DNA of 64,000 nt from the NCBI GenBank assembly GCA_024643725.1, contig JAHEMJ010000014.1:248001-312000 (forward strand), written 5' to 3'. The notes beneath the pieces were generated by a model. It searched no databases and was not told the origin of the DNA. It worked only from the letters and a program-made list of their open reading frames with translations. A program made the position numbers and the translations under genes. This DNA comes from Crocinitomicaceae bacterium (GTDB lineage Bacteria; Bacteroidota; Bacteroidia; Flavobacteriales_D; Crocinitomicaceae). Of this stretch, positions 17,091 to 26,231 are shown in pieces. How positions within the stretch are numbered: position 1 is the first letter of the stretch; each line of letters begins with the position of its first letter.

Positions 17091-17148
17091 GCAAAGCAAA
17101 TTGTTTTATTCAATAACAATAAAATCCCTTTTTGGTTTAAAAAAGCGG

Positions 17149-19452
17149 TTATTTTTTGAGGTAGCGAAAAGTTTTTCGGAGCGGACCAACACCAATGGTA
17201 AATGTTCCATCCTCTACAATGAAATTTCCATTAGGACCAACAAACATTAAATCCTCTTTTGACAACGTAAACGTTTTAACGATAAAATCATTCCCAGGAA
17301 TATCTATTTTCAAAAAACGTTTCAACGATTTTCCGGTAGGAATTAGGCTTGCAAAATCATCACTGACATAAAGTTGGATAATTTCTTTGCCCCACACAGG
17401 ACTGTTGTTTCGAATGCGCACAGTCACCTGAATGCTATCGTTTCCGTGTAATTCATCTGTGGAAAGTGTTAAGCTTTCGCATTCAAATTGAGCATAGGAA
17501 AGTCCAAAACCAAAATCCCACTCCGGATTGTACGCGGAGAAATCTCCAGATTTTGAGCGGTCTACACTTTTCGGATGATCGTAAAATTCGATCACACCAT
17601 CGTATTTTGGATAGGTGTAAGGTAATTTCCCGCTAAAGTTTTGATCGCCATACATCAATTGAACCAATGCATTTGCTCCGTAATCTCCCGGAAGGTAAGC
17701 TTGAATGATTCCTGCTGCTCCAGAAACAATGTCATGAATGATCCTCGGTCTTGCTTCTAGTAACACCAAAATAACTTTTTTGTGTTGAGCGTAGGCCAGT
17801 TTTGCAAGTTCAAGTTGTTCGGAACTTAAGTTTAATGAATGAATGTCTCCGGGTTTTTCTGTGGAAGGAAGTTCTCCAAGGCATAAAACAACGACATCTG
17901 CTTGCGTTAGTTTTTGCTGATAGTCCTCCAAATTCACAAAACGCGATTTTTCATAGTCACCTTCACTGTACAATTCAACCCCTTTGGAAAACAAGCAATT
18001 TTCTTTGCCTATTTTTTGTTCAAATGCTTCTCGAACAGTCAAACATCCTTTGGTGTTATATTGGGGATCAACACCTTGCCAGGTATGTGTCCATGCACCA
18101 TTCAAATAAATCATATTGTCTGATGTAGGACCAGCAATCAGTATTTTTTGTCCCGTTTTTAAGGGTAAAATCGCTCCCTCATTTTTTAACAGGGTAATGG
18201 ACTCTAATGCGGCATTTAGCGAAGCTTGTTTAAATTCTTGACAGGCAAATTTTGGATAAGCGTTGAAATTCGGAATAGGTTGTTCGAATAAACCCAGCCT
18301 GCTTTTGACGCGTAAGATTCTTCGAACCGCATCATCTAAACGTTCCATCGAAATTTCACCAGATTTAACGGCTTTCACCATGATATCACAATATTCTTTG
18401 TACTGTGGACTCAATGGAACCATGCTCATGTCTACCCCAGCATTGAAAGCTTGAACATATGCTTCTGATAGTGATGCGGCTGTTTTATGAACGGAATGCA
18501 ACATGATGAAATCTTCCCAATCAGAAACCGCAAATCCTTCGAATCCCCATTCTCCTTTGAGTGTTTCTGTGATTAAATGATGATTGATATGTCCTGGAAT
18601 GCCATTGACCGCACCGCTGTTGATCATCACGGTTAATGCACCGTGTTCGACAGCTGCCTTAAAGGAAGGCAAGTACAGTTCCTTCATGTATTTTTCAGGG
18701 ATCCACGCTGGTGTTCGATCGCGTCCACTGTTCGTTCCACTATAGCCAACAAAGTGTTTCATACAGGCTGCCACATGCTTGTCATCAATGGTTTTCCCAC
18801 CTTGGTACCCATCGATGATGGCCGCTCCCATTTGTGCCACTAAATAAGGGTCCTCTCCTAACGTTTCAAATGTTCTTGACCATAAAGGTTGTCTCCCTAA
18901 ATCTAAAACAGGTGAAAAATTCCATGGAATTCCAGAAGCACGCGTTTCGTAGGCAGTAATTTCCCCGAATTCTTTGGCAAGTTTGGTATTCCATGTGGCT
19001 GCTAAACCAATTTCTTGAGGGAAAAGTGTTCCGTTGACGGTATAATTCATGCCGTGAATGGCATCAATTCCATAAATAATTGGCACATGTGTTTTACCAG
19101 TCACATATGGACTTTGTATGGCAGGAATTATGTGTTTCCATTCATCCAATGTCAGCGTATGCGCGCCCACATTTAAAATGGATCCAACGTGGTATTTGAG
19201 AATGGCTTCTTGAAGTTTAACGGAGTCTATTTCACAGGGTGCAAGCACAGCTCCTTTGGCATCGGTTTTTGAAAGAACATCTAAGGTGATTTGACACGTT
19301 TGTCCGACCTTTTCTTCAATGGACATTTGTGCAATTCGGGCATTCAATGATTTCTCTTCGATGGAATAAGTGGGCGTAGAAAGCTCTTGTACACTTTTGC
19401 ATGAAAACAAAAGCAAAAGCACCCCACTGCTAACGTAAATGAGTTTTTTCAT
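17149..19452 (-). CDS. Glycoside hydrolase family 3 beta-glucosidase (lipoprotein)
   Basis: 767 residues. Lipoprotein signal (LLFSC-K, Cys about 18). The GH3 N-terminal TIM barrel (about 35-380) has KHFVGYSG and the nucleophile aspartate in GFAVSDWEDF (about D311). The GH3 C-terminal domain (about 415-620) contains LLKNEGAILPL. A Fn3-like domain lies at the C terminus (about 680-760). It resembles BglX-type exo-beta-glucosidases and would release glucose from oligosaccharides in the periplasm. It follows GH16 by 30 bp in the SusC-SusD-lipoprotein-GH16-GH3 series. Activity on laminarin-type oligomers is inferred from the GH16 neighbour. Confidence 0.93.
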   Translation of the reverse strand: MKKLIYVSSGVLLLLFSCKSVQELSTPTYSIEEKSLNARIAQMSIEEKVGQTCQITLDVLSKTDAKGAVLAPCEIDSVKLQEAILKYHVGSILNVGAHTLTLDEWKHIIPAIQSPYVTGKTHVPIIYGIDAIHGMNYTVNGTLFPQEIGLAATWNTKLAKEFGEITAYETRASGIPWNFSPVLDLGRQPLWSRTFETLGEDPYLVAQMGAAIIDGYQGGKTIDDKHVAACMKHFVGYSGTNSGRDRTPAWIPEKYMKELYLPSFKAAVEHGALTVMINSGAVNGIPGHINHHLITETLKGEWGFEGFAVSDWEDFIMLHSVHKTAASLSEAYVQAFNAGVDMSMVPLSPQYKEYCDIMVKAVKSGEISMERLDDAVRRILRVKSRLGLFEQPIPNFNAYPKFACQEFKQASLNAALESITLLKNEGAILPLKTGQKILIAGPTSDNMIYLNGAWTHTWQGVDPQYNTKGCLTVREAFEQKIGKENCLFSKGVELYSEGDYEKSRFVNLEDYQQKLTQADVVVLCLGELPSTEKPGDIHSLNLSSEQLELAKLAYAQHKKVILVLLEARPRIIHDIVSGAAGIIQAYLPGDYGANALVQLMYGDQNFSGKLPYTYPKYDGVIEFYDHPKSVDRSKSGDFSAYNPEWDFGFGLSYAQFECESLTLSTDELHGNDSIQVTVRIRNNSPVWGKEIIQLYVSDDFASLIPTGKSLKRFLKIDIPGNDFIVKTFTLSKEDLMFVGPNGNFIVEDGTFTIGVGPLRKTFRYLKK

Positions 19453-19482
19453 GGTATTTGAGAATAGAAGTACTCGACTGTA

Positions 19483-20574
19483 TTATTGGAAAACGCGCAC
19501 GTAATCAACATACATGGTTTGCGGATATACCGTTGTTCCATCAGGATTACCTGGCCAATTTCCGCCAACGGCAACATTGAAAATCAAAAAGAATTTATTT
19601 TGAAATGCGCTTAAGGTTGCTGGTGTTGTGTTCAATGTGTTGTATGGAACATCATCCATCAACCAGGTGATGCTGTTTTGTGTCCAAATAATAGAAAATA
19701 CATGGAATTCATCTGCAAATTTACCCGTTGGTAAAACGGTGTTTCCGCCTTGTTGAGCGTGACTTCCGTTATCACTCCAATGTCCTGTTCCATATACTGT
19801 TCGGTCATTTGCACCTGCTCCACCGATTAATTCCATGATGTCAATTTCCCCACATGCGGGCCATCCAACATTGGAAATATTATCACCAAGCATCCACAAA
19901 GCAGGCCAAATCCCTTGTCCATAAGGAAGCGCAGCACGAATGTCAATGCGTCCGTATTTCCATGATTTAATGCCTTGTGTTTTTAAGCGAGTTGACGTAT
20001 ATAAGGAGGAATTAAAGGGTTGATTTTTTGCCGTAATCTCCAAATAGCCACTGTTGACAGCATAGTTTTGATTCGTGTAATATTGTAATTCATTATTACC
20101 CCATCCACCACTTCCGGTTCCGATGTCAAATGTCCAGTCCGATGTCAAACCAGTACCGTTGAATTCGTCATTCCATACCAAGGAATAGTTGGCATAACTT
20201 AAAGGCGTGCTGTATCCAGTTGTGGGCGCACCTGATGTACTTCCTCCGGTCAAATTGATCACAACGGTATCGATTTTTTGGATGTAATCAGCGTAGGTCG
20301 TATGCGCTTTCGTCTTTACTAAATAACTTCCATTGCTCGTGTATGTGTAGCTTGCTTGTCCATCATTGGATTCTACAACGGTGGAATCGTTGTTGTGGAA
20401 GAATGTCACGGTATAGAAATTCGCACCATCTGCAGAGGCTTGTACATGAACTAATCCGGATGTTACATCTACAGCTGTTACTAAGTTAGTAGGTTTTACT
20501 ACGGCAGGGGGTGTTTTTTTGTCACAGCCCGCAAGCCCAGCAAAAACGAAAATCAAAAGGTAATGGATGCTCAT
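19483..20574 (-). CDS. Glycoside hydrolase family 16 endo-glucanase (laminarinase-like lipoprotein)
   Basis: 363 residues. Lipobox LAGC at about residue 17; a PKD-like beta domain (about 28-112); then a GH16 domain (about 128-363) with the catalytic E-x-D-x-x-E as EIDIME (about E243, D245 and E248), preceded by GIWPALWMLG. The EIDIME type, without the beta-bulge-free variant of carrageenases, points to the laminarinase branch that cuts beta-1,3 or mixed-linkage glucans. It is probably surface exposed. It sits directly after the glycan-binding lipoprotein gene (16-bp gap). Confidence 0.92.
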   Translation of the reverse strand: MSIHYLLIFVFAGLAGCDKKTPPAVVKPTNLVTAVDVTSGLVHVQASADGANFYTVTFFHNNDSTVVESNDGQASYTYTSNGSYLVKTKAHTTYADYIQKIDTVVINLTGGSTSGAPTTGYSTPLSYANYSLVWNDEFNGTGLTSDWTFDIGTGSGGWGNNELQYYTNQNYAVNSGYLEITAKNQPFNSSLYTSTRLKTQGIKSWKYGRIDIRAALPYGQGIWPALWMLGDNISNVGWPACGEIDIMELIGGAGANDRTVYGTGHWSDNGSHAQQGGNTVLPTGKFADEFHVFSIIWTQNSITWLMDDVPYNTLNTTPATLSAFQNKFFLIFNVAVGGNWPGNPDGTTVYPQTMYVDYVRVFQ

Positions 20575-20589
20575 AATAATGGGTTTAGT

Positions 20590-21441
20590 TTATTCTGCTT
20601 TCAGACGTAAATACCAATTCAATCCACCAGCATGGTGTTTGTATTGCAACGATAGAGTAGAGTCTGTAATGTCTAGTATGCGATAGGTATGAACGCCAGT
20701 ATAGAATCCGATAAAGGCATTGTTTGAAATGGTAATGGTCGTATCCGTTGTTTCGAGCAAGGTCCATGATTCATCCATTTGATCGGTATATGGCGCCGTA
20801 AAATCTCCTAAATTTTGGAAGGAACCTGGGAAATTCGCGGCAAGTGAGTTGTGTACATACACATCTCCATGATTGATCATGTCGAACTTAAATCCGTTTA
20901 GGTGAAAAACATAGCGATCGTCGTATAAACCAGCTCCAGCCTTATCTAAAGGACCTGCAGACCACCACTCAGGAATGTTTCCAAGTGCACTCACTGGATC
21001 TGGTCCAACACCCATGTGTCCGTCAGCAGTTGAATCAATCACCCATGTTTTATAGCCAGGTCCATTCACTCCTCCGGTTAACATAATGAAAATAGGATTG
21101 TTTAATAATCCTAAATTGTCTTGTGCAATCGTGATTTGTTGAGAGGTGCTTCTACTGCCTCCTGAAGCAAAAACGGTTAATTTAACAGTGTAAGTCCCAG
21201 CATATGGATAAGGAGAAGAAACGCTTGGCCCTTTTGCCTTTGTTCCATTTCCAAAATCCCAAAGACATTGAAGATTTGGGTTGTTCGCCGTAAATTCGAT
21301 GATATTCGCATTGCTGGCAGACGGTGCATAAGTAAAAGAAGCATCGGCAAGAGTTGGCGCAGCACCCAATTGTGGATTGTCTTTTTTACAAGCAACAAGC
21401 AAGGTAATGATGCATGCAGAAAATAGAAGTTTCATTTTCAT
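20590..21441 (-). CDS. PKD-domain surface glycan-binding lipoprotein (SGBP candidate)
   Basis: 283 residues from ATG 21441 (MKMKLLFSAC). Lipobox LLVAC-K (Cys about 18). A PKD domain (about 30-110) has LQCLWDFGNGTKAKG and YAGTYTVKLTVFASGG. The C-terminal domain (about 125-283) contains KTWVIDSTADGHMGVGP and then EWWSAG, the same W...GVGP...WW pattern as the N-terminal domain of the secreted 484-residue protein. It sits in the position normally held by an SGBP after susD, 11 bp downstream. The more distal in-frame ATG at 21477 would overlap susD and add a non-signal leader. Confidence 0.8.
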   Translation of the reverse strand: MKMKLLFSACIITLLVACKKDNPQLGAAPTLADASFTYAPSASNANIIEFTANNPNLQCLWDFGNGTKAKGPSVSSPYPYAGTYTVKLTVFASGGSRSTSQQITIAQDNLGLLNNPIFIMLTGGVNGPGYKTWVIDSTADGHMGVGPDPVSALGNIPEWWSAGPLDKAGAGLYDDRYVFHLNGFKFDMINHGDVYVHNSLAANFPGSFQNLGDFTAPYTDQMDESWTLLETTDTTITISNNAFIGFYTGVHTYRILDITDSTLSLQYKHHAGGLNWYLRLKAE

Positions 21442-21452
21442 AATGTGCGTTT

Positions 21453-22922
21453 TTAGTATCCTGGATTTTGTGACCAATTTCCACCTGCAAGGTCAATTTC
21501 TACTTGTGGAATTGGGAATAGTTCATGTTTTCCTGTAACGAAACCGTTAATGTAAGTAGCGGCCTGTCCGGTACGAACCAAGTCAAAGAAACGAAGTCCT
21601 TCTCCTGACAATTCAAAACGACGCTCTTTGTAAATAACGTTGATTGAATTTACAGGTATGCCTGGTACTCCTGCTCTACCTCTTACTTGATTCACCAAGG
21701 ATTGAGCAGTAGAGGTATGTCCTAATTGGTAGTGGGCTTCAGCTGCCATTAACAAGACATCAGCGTAACGCATCACTCGGTAATTCACTGGACTAGTTAA
21801 ATCGTTATCCGGCAATCCAATTTCACCTTGTCTTTTGATGTATTTATTGTTGTAGTATCCGGTGTGACCGCCTGCTCCAATCGCATATGTAATAGACGCT
21901 GGATTCGGTTGTGAGGCGATGAACGCATCGATATCAAGCACCGTAGCATTTCTTCTTGGGTCGATGGAGCTAAACGCATCGTACAATTCTTGTGTGGGTA
22001 AATTGTAGCTATTTCCATCTCCATAAACAGGGCCATTGTATTGACGAATACCTTGGAATCCAACCGCGGCATTTCCTTCCAAACAAATTAAACAGCCGTA
22101 GCTTCCTCCTTCTAATCCGGTATATTGCACGTCAAAAACAGTTTCGCTGTTGTTTTCATTTACTACTGAGAAGAGGTCGTTGTAATTCGGAATGAGGCTG
22201 TAACTCCCACTGGCAATGACCTCGTCAAATGTTGCAGCTGCTTCTGTAAATTTATTTTGGTACAAGTAAACTTTTCCAAGGAATGACAAAGCAGCTCCTT
22301 TGGTAGCACGTCCTTTTTGACTAGCAACTGGATTCAATACGGCAGCTGCATCAATTAAATCTTGCTCAATTTGTGCATACACATCTGCTTTTGGTGAACG
22401 TGGAATTTGCAAAGCTTCATCAATACCAATGCGACGGTCGATGATTAATGGAACGTCTCCGAAGTATTTCACCAGCTCAAAGTAGTAATAGGCACGTAAG
22501 AATTTTGCTTCGGCAAGAATGTGTGCTTTTCCTGGAAAATTGATGTTGTCTTTGTGTTCCAAAATGTAATTGGCGCGAGTTATTCCCGTATAGTTCCAAC
22601 GCAATACATTTCTCAATTCGTTGTTCACTCCTCCGTGCGTCATTGCATCAATTTGGTGTAGTCCTTGCGAGTCGTTCACACTTTCTCCTCCAGCAATGGC
22701 GTTATCAGAGGCAATTTCTCCTATCCAAAGCGTCATGAAGGATCCTTGAAGCATGTCGTATGCTCCTGTTAAAGCACGATCATAGTCTTCTGGTGTCTGA
22801 AAGAAATTCTCCACATCTTGTGTGTATGGAGGATCGACGGATAAGAACTTATCGCATCCTGTTTGAACAAGAGATAAGCTAATTATCGCAGTGAGGACGA
22901 GGTATTTATTTAGTCTCTTCAT
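21453..22922 (-). CDS. SusD/RagB-family starch-binding lipoprotein
   Basis: 489 residues. Lipobox SLVQTGC (Cys about 23) followed by the typical DKFLSVDPPYTQDVENFF. SusD-like TPR helices run through the middle (RAYYYFELVKYFGDVPLI). The C-terminal SusD segment has YRVMRYADVLLMAAEA and ERRFELSGEGLRFFDLVR. It forms the lid of the SusC transporter on the cell surface and captures oligosaccharides. It lies 3 bp after susC and is certainly co-transcribed. Confidence 0.97.
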   Translation of the reverse strand: MKRLNKYLVLTAIISLSLVQTGCDKFLSVDPPYTQDVENFFQTPEDYDRALTGAYDMLQGSFMTLWIGEIASDNAIAGGESVNDSQGLHQIDAMTHGGVNNELRNVLRWNYTGITRANYILEHKDNINFPGKAHILAEAKFLRAYYYFELVKYFGDVPLIIDRRIGIDEALQIPRSPKADVYAQIEQDLIDAAAVLNPVASQKGRATKGAALSFLGKVYLYQNKFTEAAATFDEVIASGSYSLIPNYNDLFSVVNENNSETVFDVQYTGLEGGSYGCLICLEGNAAVGFQGIRQYNGPVYGDGNSYNLPTQELYDAFSSIDPRRNATVLDIDAFIASQPNPASITYAIGAGGHTGYYNNKYIKRQGEIGLPDNDLTSPVNYRVMRYADVLLMAAEAHYQLGHTSTAQSLVNQVRGRAGVPGIPVNSINVIYKERRFELSGEGLRFFDLVRTGQAATYINGFVTGKHELFPIPQVEIDLAGGNWSQNPGY

Positions 22923-22925
22923 GGT

Positions 22926-25900
22926 TTAGAATTTTAATTGAACACCACCCATAAATGTTTTAGCTTGCGGATAGAATCCGTAGTCAACTCCTGCTGACAG
23001 CGCATTGGACGAGCCGAGATCTGGGTCAAATCCTTGGTATCGTGTTAATGTGATTAAGTTATTGGCAGAAACGTAAACTCTGAATGAATCTACTTTGATT
23101 TTTTTCAATTTAGCCCCCGGGAAATTATACCCAAGTTGAATGTTCTTCAATCGTGCAAATGATCCGTCTTCCACGTAGTAGGAAGAGAACACGTTGTTGT
23201 GTGTTGATTCTGTGGTCACACGAGGATTTACGTTCGTAGATCCTTCCCCAGTCCAACGATCAACCATATAACCTAACTGATTTGCGTAAGGTTGTTGACG
23301 CTCGTAATTTCGAATGATTTCTTGTCCAATCGCTGAATAGATCATTCCTGAAAGATCGAATCCTTTGTAGCGCATGTTGAATGAGAATCCAAAAGTGAAG
23401 TCAGGGATAGCAGATCCTAAATACGTTTTATCGGAATCGTCATTAAAACTAATTTTTCCGTCACCGTTTTGATCCACAAAAATTAAATCTCCTGGTTTCG
23501 CACCGTCCTGCACAACAGGAGAAGCGTCAATTTGCGCTTGCGTTTGGTAAACTCCAGCTGTTTGGTAACCAAAGAAATAGCCAATTTCATATCCTTGTTG
23601 GAAACGAGTAGCAACATCTCCACCTACACTAAAGCTTGCTCCTGGGATGTAATCTACACCATTTGGAACTTTGGTTACCTTGTTGGTTATGGTTGTTGCG
23701 TTGAAGTTTAAGTCAGCTGAAAAGTTCTTCTTTTTGCGAATGTGATATCCAAATTCCAATTCTACCCCTTTGTTAGAGACGTTTCCGGCATTGATTACTG
23801 GTGGATATCCTCCAGGTCCATAAGAACCGATTATTGCCGTTACATCCGGTTGAAACAATAAATCGAAGGTGTTTTTGATGAAGTAGTTTGTTGTAAAATC
23901 TAATTTTTTCCATAATGTCAAGTCAGCCCCGATGTTTAATTGACGCGTAGTTTCCCATTTTAAGTCTGGGTTAGATGGACGTCCAATGGCAACACCTTGC
24001 GTGATTAAGTCATCAAAGACGTACACACCTTCACCGTTTAATAGACCGCGGTAAGCGAAGTTAGGAATTTGGTCATTTCCTGATACACCGTAGCTTACGC
24101 GCAGTTTTGCATAGTTAATGAACTTGATGTTTTTAAAGAAAGCTTCGTCTGAAAGCAACCATCCTGCCGAAACAGTAGGGAAGAACCCGTAACGGCTGTT
24201 CTGACCGAATTTGCTTGATCCATCTCGACGAAGGATTCCAGAAATCATGTATTTTTCTTTGAAACTGTACTCTGCACGTAAGAATGAAGAGACAAGTCGT
24301 TCTGTAAATTGCCAAGAACCGACGTTGTTTAAGTAGCCACCTTGAGCCGTATTTGCTGAGATGTCAGCGTATTCCACGGAGTTGTTCGGAATGCCATATC
24401 CTGTACCGCTCAAGGAATTTCCTTTTCGCTGGAAAATGGAGACACCTGCGGTACCTTTTACTTTGTGATTTTCGTTGAATGTGCGTTCGTAGTTCATGAA
24501 GCTTTCGTAGGTTAAATCAACAAAAGTCGAACGTTCTTCGTACACGGCAGCACCGCGATTAATTTCCACGCCAGGAGCTAATTCTACGGTCGGGGAAGCC
24601 AATTGATCGTTCAATGCAGTATTTGCATATTTCCCTTCACCGTACCAAACAAGTGGTGAAAACACCTTGCCATCCACAAATGCAACGTTGTAATTGAAAC
24701 GATTTGTAAAGGATAAATGCTCGTTGAATGCGTAGATAAACTCTTCTTTTCCAACAAGTTTGTTGGCCGTATTCCAATTGTATTGGTTTTGAATTTGTGC
24801 AATTGGATTGATGATGTCACTCACTTGCTCCATGTAAGAGAATTGTCCATCTGGCTTGCGAATAGGAACCGTTGGGAATGCATTAATCGTATTGTAAAGT
24901 ACAGAACCAATGCCGTTTTCTGGCAGTGTGCTTCGTGCATCATTTGAATAAAGTAATACGGAATTTAATTTCAGTTTTGTGGACATATCCGTACTGAAAT
25001 TCATGCGGGCATTGTAGCGAGAGAAATTTGCTTTTGGTCCACCTACAATTCCGTCCTGTGTAAAGTATCCAAGGGCAATTGAATAGCGTGTATTCATTGT
25101 TCCACCACTGATACTCAAGTTATGGCTTTGAATAGGTGCTGTTTGAAATACAGAATCCTGCCAAGGCGTCCCAACGCCTAAATTCGTATTGTTGAATGGC
25201 ATGTCTTGTCCGCCCATCGCAAACATTTCGTTTTTAATAACGGCATATTCTTGAGCGTTTAATAAATCTAGTTTTCTAGATGTTTGTTGTTGTCCAAAAT
25301 AAGCGTTGTATTCGATTTGAGGTTTGCTATTAATGTTTCCTTTTTTGGTTTCAACAATGATGACCCCGTTTGCTGCTCGAACTCCATAAATGCCTGCAGT
25401 TGCGTCTTTTAGAACGTTTATTGACTTAATGTCCGACGGATTTAAAGCGTTTAATCCTTCAGAGTCGTAAACAACTCCATCCACTAAAATAAGTGGATCG
25501 TTATCTCCAAATGTAGAGAGTCCACGGATGCGAATGCTCGAAGAACCACCAGGAGAACCAGAATTCGTTGCGATGTTTACACCAGCTACTTGTCCCTGTA
25601 GTGCTTGGTCCACACGCGCAACGCTCATTTTTTCAACGTTTTCCCCGTTGATTCTTGTCGTAGCTCCTGTCACTTCCTTGCTTTTGGCTGATCCGTATCC
25701 AACAACGACTTCTTGTTGATTATTAACTAATTCAAGGAGTGTTATATCGAGGTTCATTCGTCCGTTCAAGGCCACTTCTTGTTTTTCATATCCACCTAAG
25801 GTGAAAAGCAAGATGGCGTTTGTCGTTTCCGTCACTTTCAGTTTATACATTCCGGTGGCATCAGTGGTCACACCGGTTGTTTGTACTTTCACTTGTACTT

Positions 25901-26021
25901 TCACAAATGGAAGGCCTAAACCTTGTTCACTTTTAACAGTTCCCGTGACGAACATTTCTTGCGAAAAAGCGAAGCCGCTAATTCCAAGAATGAGTAGTTG
26001 AAAGAATAGTTTTTTAATCAT
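22926..26021 (-). CDS. SusC/RagA-family TonB-dependent outer-membrane transporter
   Basis: 1031 residues. Signal peptide (about 1-20), carboxypeptidase-like regulatory domain (about 24-103), TonB plug (about 112-225, with VVVGYGSAKSKEVTGATTRI and SIRIRGLSTFGDNDPLILVD), then a 22-strand beta barrel ending in the aromatic terminus VQLKF. It would import glucan oligosaccharides with SusD. It is the first gene of the susCD-lipoprotein-GH16-GH3 series. Upstream lie two operator-like sites and a terminator for the regulator gene. Confidence 0.97.
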   Translation of the reverse strand: MIKKLFFQLLILGISGFAFSQEMFVTGTVKSEQGLGLPFVKVQVKVQTTGVTTDATGMYKLKVTETTNAILLFTLGGYEKQEVALNGRMNLDITLLELVNNQQEVVVGYGSAKSKEVTGATTRINGENVEKMSVARVDQALQGQVAGVNIATNSGSPGGSSSIRIRGLSTFGDNDPLILVDGVVYDSEGLNALNPSDIKSINVLKDATAGIYGVRAANGVIIVETKKGNINSKPQIEYNAYFGQQQTSRKLDLLNAQEYAVIKNEMFAMGGQDMPFNNTNLGVGTPWQDSVFQTAPIQSHNLSISGGTMNTRYSIALGYFTQDGIVGGPKANFSRYNARMNFSTDMSTKLKLNSVLLYSNDARSTLPENGIGSVLYNTINAFPTVPIRKPDGQFSYMEQVSDIINPIAQIQNQYNWNTANKLVGKEEFIYAFNEHLSFTNRFNYNVAFVDGKVFSPLVWYGEGKYANTALNDQLASPTVELAPGVEINRGAAVYEERSTFVDLTYESFMNYERTFNENHKVKGTAGVSIFQRKGNSLSGTGYGIPNNSVEYADISANTAQGGYLNNVGSWQFTERLVSSFLRAEYSFKEKYMISGILRRDGSSKFGQNSRYGFFPTVSAGWLLSDEAFFKNIKFINYAKLRVSYGVSGNDQIPNFAYRGLLNGEGVYVFDDLITQGVAIGRPSNPDLKWETTRQLNIGADLTLWKKLDFTTNYFIKNTFDLLFQPDVTAIIGSYGPGGYPPVINAGNVSNKGVELEFGYHIRKKKNFSADLNFNATTITNKVTKVPNGVDYIPGASFSVGGDVATRFQQGYEIGYFFGYQTAGVYQTQAQIDASPVVQDGAKPGDLIFVDQNGDGKISFNDDSDKTYLGSAIPDFTFGFSFNMRYKGFDLSGMIYSAIGQEIIRNYERQQPYANQLGYMVDRWTGEGSTNVNPRVTTESTHNNVFSSYYVEDGSFARLKNIQLGYNFPGAKLKKIKVDSFRVYVSANNLITLTRYQGFDPDLGSSNALSAGVDYGFYPQAKTFMGGVQLKF

Positions 26022-26061
26022 TATAGCGTAGTTAGTTGCGTAAATATAAAAATATTATTAA

Positions 26062-26082
26062 TTATTGTAAAAAGAACAATAA
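26062..26082. promoter_or_regulatory. Operator, perfect palindrome (site 1, susC)
   Basis: TTATTGT-N7-ACAATAA, a perfect 7+7 inverted repeat, 40 bp before the susC start. On the minus strand it is followed by TATATTTAC, a possible -7 element. The same site, also perfect, is found before the sugar permease gene. Confidence 0.7.
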
Positions 26083-26103
26083 GTTTTTTTAGAATGAACT
26101 TTA

Positions 26104-26130
26104 ATAAAAAAAAGAGGCCGAAGCCTCTTT
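26104..26130 (-). terminator. Rho-independent terminator between the Nudix regulator and susC
   Basis: An 8-bp perfect stem (26111-26118 with 26123-26130) with a four-base loop (TTCG on the minus strand) is followed on the minus strand by a T run. It separates the permease-regulator transcript from susC. Confidence 0.88.
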
Positions 26131-26190
26131 ACTAAGTATTTAACCATTGACTTTCCGAAATGTTCGTTAGTTTCAGTGTAAATATATAAA

Positions 26191-26211
26191 TAATTGTACA
26201 AAATACAATAA
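26191..26211. promoter_or_regulatory. Operator-like site, near-perfect (site 2)
   Basis: TAATTGT-N7-ACAATAA (core ATTGT/ACAAT perfect). It lies between the regulator stop (26232) and the terminator, 170 bp before the susC start. On the minus strand TATTG inside the site and TATATTTA are 19 bases apart, so a promoter may overlap it. Confidence 0.55.
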
Positions 26212-26231
26212 GTAATGTTTTTTTTGAGAAT

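Noticed and set aside
17100..17120. Inverted repeat ATTGTT...AACAAT as a fifth copy of the locus operator
   Set aside because: The core half-sites are 11 bases apart instead of 7, so it does not fit the operator; it is noted only as a neighbouring element.
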